The notes under the pieces were generated by a model that made no database searches, was not told the DNA's origin, and saw only the letters and a program-made list of their open reading frames with translations. From NCBI RefSeq assembly GCF_905475345.1, contig NC_066600.1, forward strand, positions 1,471,001 through 1,535,000: 64,000 nt of DNA. Direction: 5' to 3'. Shown here piece after piece: positions 56,241 through 64,000 of the stretch. A program made the position numbers and the translations under genes. How positions within the stretch are numbered: position 1 is the stretch's first letter; every line of letters begins with the position of its first letter. The DNA comes from Vespula vulgaris. Its lineage: Eukaryota > Arthropoda > Insecta > Hymenoptera > Vespidae.

Positions 56241-56854
56241 GCATATTATTAATATCCAACAATACATTTCAATAATTAGTAACGATATTTTGAGGTTCTT
56301 TTATAAAGAAATTATAGAAATTACAAATAAGGAAATACAATCGGACAATCGAAATATGAATCGAATATAATGATACATATTATGAGGCTAGTACATTTAT
56401 TTAACCGAGTGTTCTAACCATTTTTAATCGCTATTTTAAATAAATAATTAGTATTTAATTACAAAATATCAGTAATACGAGAGACTGGTATTAAAATCGA
56501 TTAATCCGGGCGCAAAATCGCAGACTTGACACTGAATAATTTATATTCGATCGAAATAATTCATATATAATATAATACGATCATATATTTTACAAAATAC
56601 ATAGCACCGATTATAAAACATATTGATCGTATAAATACAACCAATTATTATAATGATCCCTTTTATAACTTTTCTAACACTCCTACCGATTACTTTAATT
56701 GTGTCGTAAAAAAATAAAGAAAAGAAAAGAAAGAAAGAAAGAAAGAACAAATAAAAAACGAAAAGAAAAAAGAAATATCGGGTAAAGAGTAATTAACGAA
56801 GGTACGAAGCAATTAGCCTAAGCAATAGAAAAATAATATAAATCTTGGCAGGTT
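56241..56854. other. AT-rich non-coding stretch
   Basis: Very AT-rich, with AAAG units near 56720-56748. No gene seen. Confidence 0.6.
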
Positions 56855-57065
56855 ATCAGGCACAAAGACGAGAGCAGGGTTGGCTTAGCGGTTAACCGTA
56901 CGAACGTGACACGAAATAGGGTCAGCATGTTGCGTGCGAATAACAGCTAATCGCTGTCTAATAAGTTTGCCCGCATAATCGATAACAGACGTCGCCTCGA
57001 GCCATGAGATGAAACGCACTCCAAGCACGATTATTGCGTGCTATGACGTTCACGTGTCGACTAGG
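56855..57065. promoter_or_regulatory. Candidate regulatory island (56.9 kb)
   Basis: Complex sequence with the perfect 10-bp palindrome CGGTTAACCG (56889-56898), ACAGC-TAATC-GCTGT at 56943-56957, and TAATAAGTTTGCCCGCATAA followed by TCGATAACAG. Dense distinct words and no frame suggest a non-coding element. Confidence 0.3.
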
Positions 57066-57127
57066 AGGAAGATGAGGAAGAGGAGGAGGTGGAGGAGGAG
57101 ATACAGACGGAGGAAGAGGACGATGAG

Positions 57128-57131
<4 letters not shown>

Positions 57132-57173
<42 letters not shown>
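57132..57173. repeat. (GA)21 microsatellite
   Basis: A pure GA run of about 42 bp. Confidence 0.97.
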
Positions 57174-57174
<1 letters not shown>

Positions 57175-57388
57175 GGGACGAGACGATACTGCTTTCACGG
57201 AAATGCTGATCAAACCAAATTGCTAGGGTCTCGATGTATTCGTCGAGCTCGATGACGTTTAGCTGTGAAGACGACCGATAGAAATCTAATCTTCTGCGAC
57301 TCGATATTAATTGATTTCACCTTCCTCCATATCAAAGCGACGTTTCCAAAGAGAATTCATTAACCAGAATACCTCCTGTATAATATGT

Positions 57389-57412
57389 TTATATATATAT
57401 ATATATATATAT
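57389..57412. repeat. (TA)12 microsatellite
   Basis: A pure TA run. Confidence 0.94.
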
Positions 57413-57753
57413 AGAAGGAGATTTTAATAAACCGATCAAAGTATAATTATTTCGTATTGCTTCTCAAAAGAGACTAAACGATTTTTCTACAGGAGAATAT
57501 TTTAATATAATATTATAATAAGAAATATTCTAACAAATTTAATAGTAAAATCTTATTTAAACGCGTTGAATTGTGCCATAGAAATATAAATACGTACATA
57601 CAATATATCGTTTCCATCGTTTCGAGAAGCAATGAACTGTAAACAACAAATAATGCAGCAACGTCAAAAGTAAAATTTCACGATATCTCGATACGTACTT
57701 AGTAATATTATCGAACCAGAGGTTTCCTTCGTCCGGTGGTTCGTTCGTGCTTC

Positions 57754-57822
57754 CGTTCGATCGATCGATGGATCGATCGATCTATCGATCCATTGATTCG
57801 TTGATCGTTCGATCGTCCGATT
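57754..57822. repeat. GATC-type tetranucleotide tract
   Basis: Repeated CGAT/GATC units with ATGG, CTAT and TTGA variants. Because GATC is self-complementary, the tract can fold back on itself. Confidence 0.9.
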
Positions 57823-58154
57823 TCCAATCACATAGTATATCGATTTTCGTATGTCCGTAAGACGTACGTACTTATAAGCGTTTCCTCCCTCCTGCCTCCT
57901 CCCCTCCTCCATTCTCCACCCCATTCCACCCCAGCTTTATACGACTTAAGTCGCAGATTATTAGCATCCAGATAGAAGAAGTCCGTTGCTATCTATTCGA
58001 CTGCAATATCGAAATCATCGACAGAAAACCGAATACTCTAGCTCGAAGCTCTATGTTCAAGTAATTTCAGTCGATGCTGATGATTTCGCAATAACTCTGA
58101 GAGATAGAGATGGATATAGATGGACGGATAGGTGGATAAATAGATAGGTAGATG

Positions 58155-58208
<54 letters not shown>
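58155..58208. repeat. (GATA)13 tetranucleotide array
   Basis: Pure GATA units over 54 bp, preceded by GGATA/TAGG variants from about 58100. Confidence 0.97.
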
Positions 58209-58427
58209 GAAGAGAATAAGAGAGATAGAAAGAATATCATTTCCGTTTTACAATACTCGCCTTACAATACCGACAACCTGTTACGGTTCTTTAATAAAAC
58301 TGCCTCATTTATGATCTGCATATACCTATCTATATATGGTGCACAATAATAAACGTACCTTTTTAAGAGAATAGAGAAAAGAAATGAAGAAAAGAAAAAG
58401 AAAAAGAAAATGTATAACAATAGTAAC

Positions 58428-58469
<42 letters not shown>
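58428..58469. repeat. (AAT)14 trinucleotide array
   Basis: Fourteen AAT units. Poly-Asn or poly-Ile frames across it are artefacts. Confidence 0.97.
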
Positions 58470-58470
<1 letters not shown>

Positions 58471-58886
58471 CACGTAGTACGATCGATTATGCACGTCTTG
58501 TACATGTATACATTATTAAAAAAAATAAAAGAAAAAAAAAAGGAAAAAGGAGAAGAAACGTTTCTAAATCAACGTACGAGTCCCCCATTAGTGTCACATA
58601 AATCTTACGAAGAAAATTTGCCCTTTTCTTCCTCCTTTTGGATATCTCGACGTTTGAAACTCGTTATCGAATCGTCAGGAACGATTTGTAAAGTGTATCG
58701 TATAGAAAATTTGTCGATAGAATAAAAAAAAAAGGGAAAAGAAGCAAAGAAAAGAAAGGAGGAAAAAAATTGCAATATACACCCCTCGAGGGTATATTAA
58801 TTTTCTGCTCGTAGAAGGGGTAAGAAAACGATGGAGGGAGAGGATAAAGGGGAAGGAAAAAAAGTTCTCTTTCTCTTTCTCTCTTT

Positions 58887-58904
58887 CGCGCGCGCGCGCG
58901 TGCA
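58887..58904. repeat. (CG)7 alternating run
   Basis: Seven CG dinucleotides followed by TGCA, preceded by a pyrimidine tract. Confidence 0.95.
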
Positions 58905-59110
58905 TCGCTATTGCCACAAAACTTTCACGTTCTCTCCCAAGGCATTCTAATATTTCAGCCAGTCGCACATTTCGATCTATTCTTAATGCAGAAGCTCCGA
59001 TCTGAATGTAAAACCGTTGGTGGATGTCGTAGAAAACTTGTCGTCTACCTTGAAACATACAAACTGCATTTTACGCGATGCAGCAGCCTCCGTTGAATCT
59101 TAAGCGATTC
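58905..59110. promoter_or_regulatory. Candidate conserved element or exon (58.9 kb)
   Basis: About 200 bp of complex sequence open on both strands: a plus frame of about 61 codons ending at 59096, and a minus frame whose non-repetitive part runs from 59058 to about 58900. An acceptor-like AATATTTCAG lies near 58953 on the plus strand. Simultaneous openness on both strands is no proof of coding, and I recognise no family. Confidence 0.18.
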
Positions 59111-59232
59111 TCAGAGAGCGTTATTCGCTAATGGAATCTTCCCTTCCATTTCTTACCGATTACAATGCTTCCAAGAGAAAAGGGAGATCTTCGAGTCCTA
59201 TGTCGTCTATTCGATAGATAGACAGATAAATA

Positions 59233-59238
<6 letters not shown>

Positions 59239-59278
<40 letters not shown>
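59239..59278. repeat. (TA)20 microsatellite
   Basis: A pure TA run followed by GA/GAAA purines to about 59330. Confidence 0.97.
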
Positions 59279-59281
<3 letters not shown>

Positions 59282-59487
59282 AGAAAGAGAGAGAGAGAAA
59301 GAGAAGAGAGATAGAAAGAGGAAAAATATAAAATATTTAGAAATTCCATAAGACTCGAATTTTTTTCTTTCTTTTTTTTTTTTTTGATCATTCATCCCAA
59401 GTATTTTATTTTTTTTTCTTGGAGAATGTTTCCTTCTTTCAAAACGATCTCTCGCGTTTAGGTGCGTGGGCGTCGACGAATAAGTAG

Positions 59488-59489
<2 letters not shown>

Positions 59490-59521
<32 letters not shown>
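59490..59521. repeat. (CT)16 microsatellite
   Basis: A pure CT run continuing as TTTCTC units to about 59545. Confidence 0.95.
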
Positions 59522-59523
<2 letters not shown>

Positions 59524-59715
59524 TTTCTTTCTCTTTCTCTTTCTCACTCGTTACTCGCATGCATTACGACAACGTACCAGTCGAGTATCGTACAATCCGT
59601 GTCCGCCGTCTATCATGTCGTTAATGCTCGTCGTTTTCTCCTACCTCTCCTCCACCCTCTCCCCTTCACGGCACATTGCTTTTTTTTCCTACCTTTCAAC
59701 TCATTCGCTACCCTC

Positions 59716-59718
<3 letters not shown>

Positions 59719-59759
<41 letters not shown>
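59719..59759. repeat. (CT)20 microsatellite
   Basis: A pure CT run of about 40 bp. Confidence 0.97.
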
Positions 59760-59763
<4 letters not shown>

Positions 59764-59846
59764 ATCTATCCGTCTCTCTCGCTCGCTTTTACTATAAGGG
59801 ACAAGGAGAGGAAGAAATTATGTATATCCGTGCACGAGATTGCGAT

Positions 59847-59850
<4 letters not shown>

Positions 59851-59881
<31 letters not shown>
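59851..59881. repeat. (GA)15 microsatellite
   Basis: A pure GA run about 92 bp after a CT array of similar length. The two could form a long imperfect stem. Confidence 0.96.
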
Positions 59882-59884
<3 letters not shown>

Positions 59885-60658
59885 GAGAATATAACTTACA
59901 AGCTTTTGTTCTAAAAGTAACATGACTCTACGTCTATAATACCACAAAATTATCGATGATTCAAATGTATTCTTTTATTCTTTTCTTATCTTTCATGCAA
60001 TTCGATACTTAAAAAGAAAAAGAAACGAAAAAAAAATTATGTATATTCTTTTAGTTTCTTCTTTTCGTTATCTCTTTTTGAAGAACGGATGTTGGCACGA
60101 ATCATCGGTTAATTGCTAAGAAAAGAAAAAAAAAAGAACATTAAAAAAAAGCACGAAGCATGAGCGTGCATTTGAAAGACGATCGTGCCCGATGACTGTC
60201 AACGAGAAACGGGTCATGAGTCATCTGGATCGTTAACGTAATTGATTTCCCTCTCCTTCTCTTCTTCCTCCTCTTCCTCCTGTTTCTTTTTCTTTTTCTT
60301 TTTTTTTTCTTCTTGCTGCACCGAGGAATTCGATCGACGCTTCGACTGTCTATCCTCTTAAAGAACCTTGAACTATCCACGTAGTGAACTTGTTATTATC
60401 AGACTTGATAATACGTCGTAAGGTCGAATAATCGATAACGAAATCGAGGAAAAACAATTGGGATGAATCAGACTTTTTTTTTTTTTTTAAATCCAGGACT
60501 ATACTTTCGAAGAAGAATTTATTCTAAAGAATATTTTCAGATGAATATTATCGGAAAAATTTTCAGAGAGTTTGTCCTAAAAAGTTTTCAGATGAACGTT
60601 ACAGGGGACAATTATGGGGTAAAAATATACGCAAGCATGAAATAAAACGACGAAAAAG

Positions 60659-60661
<3 letters not shown>

Positions 60662-60698
<37 letters not shown>
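60662..60698. repeat. (GA)18 microsatellite
   Basis: A pure GA run of about 37 bp. Confidence 0.96.
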
Positions 60699-60699
<1 letters not shown>

Positions 60700-60901
60700 G
60701 GAGAAAGAGATGATTTATGAAATTAATGATGTATGAACATATTCTTATTTCTTTTACTTTTATTTACTTCTATAATACTTTGGATTTGATTTGGTTTTGT
60801 CGAGAGTTACGAGATCTGGAGAGAGATCGCAACGTGTTAAGAGATTCAACGAAGCGACTCGAAGAGATCAAGAGAGAGAAACAGAGGAACGGAGGAACGA
60901 A

Positions 60902-60911
60902 GAGAGAGAGA

Positions 60912-60941
<30 letters not shown>
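60902..60941. repeat. GA array with AAAG interruptions
   Basis: GA in two blocks within a purine-rich stretch from about 60860. Confidence 0.93.
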
Positions 60942-60944
<3 letters not shown>

Positions 60945-60994
60945 CAAAGCCCTCAAAGAAGAGCGAGCCCTTACATTTTATTCCTTCTGTCGGA

Positions 60995-61245
60995 TTATTC
61001 AAATGGACAGGTAGCGCATACTCAGTCTCCAGAGTCGATGTAAAGGGGGATTAAGGGCCTTGAAATTGCGGAGCGAACGATCCCAGAAGGACGGTACTCT
61101 TCGAGGCAAACCCTTCTCTCCGTTTACGGTCAAGGACCTTCGACCGAGCCAGCTAGCACCGAAATGACCATCGCAAACGAGGGAAGGACTTCTCCTCTTA
61201 TCGTTTTCTATCGGATTTACGTTAAAGATCAAGAGAAATAATACC
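60995..61245. promoter_or_regulatory. Candidate island open on the minus strand (61.0 kb)
   Basis: About 250 bp, less AT-rich than its flanks. The minus strand has an 82-codon frame (60999-61247) that is not low-complexity but shows no motif I know. It could be an exon or a regulatory element. Confidence 0.18.
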
Positions 61246-62788
61246 ATCGGAGGATTTCAAGATAATGTTGAAATATATATATATTTTTTACTAATATATA
61301 TACATATGCTGCGTTCAAACGAAGTGTCCACACTACGATTATTAGGAAATCTAATGATTTTTTTCGAAAAACACCGAGACAGGTCAGTTTTATTTATTTA
61401 TTTATTTTTTTTGAAGGTTATAGATCCTTCCCACAAATTTAATTAACGTAGTTCGCGTGTCGTTCACTGATAAAAATGAAAAATCTCTTATATATTGTAT
61501 TATTTACGAGGGTTGTTATATACGTTGCGTATTATAGCTCGTGCTGTTACTACATCGATTAGATGGAATACTTTACGCTAATCGTTTTGAATAATAGTCA
61601 TGATTCGACTTTTGATACGTATATTCATTGAACCATACAATATTACCGTTATTTGTTTAAACGAGTACCAAGCCTTTCTACGTTCTTGTCTAATCACTCG
61701 AGACGTTTATCTCGTTCATGTAACGGTACACCAATATCGCAGATCAAATCGAAGTATTTTAAAATACTCTTTAATTAAAGTATGTACGAATGTATGTATG
61801 TATGTATATATATAGTATGTAGATAAATAGGTAGAGTATGTATTACCTACGAAATGAAACAAACAATTTTAATAGACATTTTCTTTTCGTTCGAATTTCT
61901 CTCTTAAATCTTTCCTTTCCTCTACGCTCCTCTCCTCTCCTCTCTTCTCTTTCTTCTTCTTCTTCTTCTCTTTCAGTTTTTCATACATATACCGCTCATT
62001 TTATTTCACAATCTCGAAAGCGAAGAAGGCGATATCCATAAACGATTTTATTACGAAATGCATGTTTTACCGTTCGTATCGAGCCGTAAAAACGAATATA
62101 AATGCAAACGCGAAAGCTTATTTCCTCGAAACCATTTTGATCCAGTCCTAGAATAATTCATTCATCTATCCTATTCTATCTACTCTTACGGATTCAAATC
62201 TATTATATTTAATTTATATATACTACGTAGATAGATACACGTGTGTAGATAGAATATTTCTTTTATTAAAACGTATTAAAACGTACGAATATATTTCTCT
62301 CGGAATATACCATTATAATAATTAATAAATATTACAGTCTCTAATCTGTTACGTATGCATGTAAAAAAAAAAAGAAAAAAGAGAGAGAGAGAGAGAGAAA
62401 GAGGAACAGAGGGAGGAAAAAAGAAGAAAAAAAAATTACAGAAACTCCATAATGCACGATACTTTTGTGTCTTCTTTACGATACACATACTACACGATCG
62501 TCCTCTTTTTCCTACTCGAGAGATCTCGTAAATCTTTGAATGACCATGCTGCTATCGTGTTTTTAAAGTCCCCTCGTGAGTAGCTCTCTTTCTTCGCTCT
62601 ACGAAACGTGAATTTCGATGAGCTTTTCGATTTACATTCTCTACCTCTATGCGCGCTTTTTACTTCTCCAAAAGACAGAAGTAAATTCTTACTGAAATAA
62701 CAGTTATAAAACCTTCGTTAACAGTATCCAAACTCCCTTTCCCCCCCTCTCTTTCTCTTTTCTCTTTAAAAAATATAATATCACATAA
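61246..62788. other. AT-rich non-coding stretch
   Basis: Contains short TA/ATTT tracts near 61275-61410, GTAT and TA units near 61790-61825, CTT-rich pyrimidines at 61910-61980, and GA sequence at about 62380-62400 within purines. No supported gene. Confidence 0.55.
62379..62430. repeat. GA array within purine tract
   Basis: GA at about 62380-62400, then GGAA/AAGA purines. Confidence 0.92.
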
Positions 62789-62980
62789 AACGAACTAGAG
62801 CCGGCCAATTCGTACAACTCGAAAGCGTTAACGACGGAAGTAATTTTCATTCGCATACGCGACAAGCAGCAGCAGTACCACCACTACCAGCACCACCATC
62901 ACCATCGTCACCAGCACCAGCACCAGTACCAGTACCAGCATCAGTACCAGTACCAGTACCAGTACCAGTACCAGCACTAG
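62789..62980 (+). other. Open frame ending in a Gln/His/Tyr tail
   Basis: After TAA at 62786-62788 the frame is open for 63 codons to TAG at 62978-62980, with no ATG. The last 37 codons (62867-62977) are 36 CAR/CAY/TAY-type codons (Gln, His, Tyr) with one Arg, ending in QY dipeptides encoded by CAGTAC hexamers. Such tails occur in low-complexity regions of real nuclear proteins. Here the hexamer array is a simpler explanation, and the upstream 26 codons show no domain. Possible exon remnant. Low confidence. Confidence 0.12.
62924..62977. repeat. (CAGTAC)n hexanucleotide array
   Basis: Two CAGTAC units, a CAGCAT variant, five more CAGTAC units and a CAGCAC end. It is preceded by CAC/CAG triplets from 62867. 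Confidence 0.95.
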
Positions 62981-64000
62981 CAGTAATAGCAAGGCGTACG
63001 CTCGTATCTCCTTTTTCCTTCTATTTGCTTAACGTACCTAGGCTGATACGAGATGCTGAAACGTACCGTGGTTTCAATTACGACCGTAGTAGTACGAGCA
63101 ACGTCGCGTATCGTTGAAAGACATAATTACGACGAGAGAAGCTCTTTTACGTAATAGAGAATATTTTTTTTAATTCGCAAATTATTAGAAAAATATGTTC
63201 TCCATTACTTTAATCATATATAATCGTTTGCACGATGACAAACCGCGATGGCAAACAAATTGGATTAGAGAATGTAAAGATACTTTTAACGATCTCATTT
63301 GCATCGATATAAGGAATTATAAATCGTTGAGACTTATTTCGTCCTAAAGTTAGATAGAAATAGAATAAATAGACAGAAAGGGATAAAGAGAGAGACAGAG
63401 AGAAAGGAAATTCTTGAAATATTTATCCCTTAACTCTGGATCAACTAGTCATAAAGTATTTATCGAGTGTAGGTATCGTAGCGTGCTAAAAATGAAGAAT
63501 TTCATATCGATTTCGAAACGATCTCTCGACTCGCATATTCCCGACTCGTACGATAGGTATAAATCATATTCCAGTCATGTATACGAGATATAGAAGGAGG
63601 AGACCTCTTGGGCTTCGTGTCGTTCACGTGGAACCATAACGGTACATTACTTTCGCCAAAGGTACGACGAACTTTGTCAAATGCAAACGCACCTATATGT
63701 AGCTCTTACTAAACAAAGATGCTAAAAAAAGACTTCTCTGACGATGAGTCACGTTCGCCGTTACTTTGTATCAAGGAACAATTTCCATCTCGAAGCGTGT
63801 CATTAATAAGATACTACATTAGTCATCAAAAAAATCTTCGAAATCATTTTACTACGATTTACTGCGAACGATGACTGTACTACTATGACACACGGAGTCA
63901 TTTTTCTGACATAACGTTTTAACTACGTTTCTTCCTATTTCGATCTATTATCTACGATTCATCCGTCCTTTTCTTTTCTTTTTATTTATTTTTTCATGCT
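62981..64000. other. Non-coding 3' end of the window
   Basis: Moderately complex sequence at about 62990-63125 and 63580-63900, AT-rich sequence between them, and short GA near 63388-63405. I see no gene and no long array. Confidence 0.5.

Larger units (their letters stand above)
57066..58904. other. Microsatellite-rich non-coding block
   Basis: Contains GGA/purine sequence at 57064-57130, GA, TA, GATC-type, GATA and AAT arrays, then A-rich purines and a CG run at 58887. No gene seen. Confidence 0.55.
59111..60994. other. Microsatellite-rich non-coding block
   Basis: Contains TA, CT and GA arrays, a T-run near 59374, pyrimidine-rich triplets at 60249-60315 and A-rich purines. No gene seen. 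Confidence 0.55.

Noticed and set aside
1..64000. CRISPR arrays, prophage, insertion sequences, intact transposons, telomeric TTAGG arrays
   Set aside because: Repeats here are microsatellites or degenerate tandem units without spacers of regular length. No transposase or reverse-transcriptase motif appears in any frame. No run of TTAGG units was found.

Overview
This window looks like non-coding nuclear DNA from an animal, most likely an insect. It is AT-rich and full of CpG-containing words (TCGA, CGAA, ACGT, CGTT). It is crowded with simple-sequence repeats: about fifty GA/CT arrays of 20 bp or more, about a dozen long TA arrays, and many tri-, tetra-, penta- and hexanucleotide arrays. AT-rich DNA without CpG depletion, together with long GA/CT arrays, fits a hymenopteran (bee, wasp or ant). 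That placement is inferred from composition, not from a gene. Nothing suggests a prokaryote: there is no operon, no dense coding, no CRISPR array, no rRNA and no tRNA.

I could not support a single protein-coding gene. Nearly all long open frames are read through microsatellites (poly-Leu/Ser, Arg-Glu, Ile-Tyr or His-Thr translations). The few that are not repetitive are about as long as chance allows in 64 kb of AT-rich DNA, and they carry no domain I recognise. The window therefore reads as a gene desert or the inside of a very large intron.

Against this background sit about two dozen islands of 100-250 bp with more complex, less AT-rich sequence. Several hold clustered words that resemble transcription-factor sites: TAAT-core homeodomain words, a POU-type octamer, GGATTA, an AP-1-like TGACTCAT and CACGTG E-boxes. 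The main ones are near 1.7, 7.8, 12.3, 14.5, 15.1, 16.9, 18.2, 20.7, 22.8, 24.1, 26.9, 28.7, 30.4, 40.5, 40.9, 43.5, 46.0, 47.2, 56.9, 58.9 and 61.0 kb. I list them as candidate conserved or regulatory elements. Whether they are conserved cannot be judged from one sequence. Two of them (40.9 and 47.2 kb) also carry short, non-repetitive open frames that could be small terminal exons.

Layout: 0-12 kb has large GA, CT, AGT and TACT arrays, and a perfect 16-bp-arm hairpin at 4.17 kb. 12-24 kb holds several candidate elements, a degenerate ATTGAC minisatellite beside a TA array at 16.3 kb, and a GAC array. 24-34 kb is dense in mixed arrays, with octamer, AP-1-like and double-E-box elements. 34-44 kb contains a 28-bp perfect palindrome and a run of same-strand GA arrays that flips to CT arrays near 41.9 kb. 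44-57 kb is repeat-rich, with old diverged duplications at 54.1 and 56.0 kb. 57-64 kb holds GATA, AAT and CAGTAC arrays and a Gln/His/Tyr-encoding frame at its end. I found no genes acting together and no new multi-gene system. The findings are structural repeats and candidate regulatory elements.
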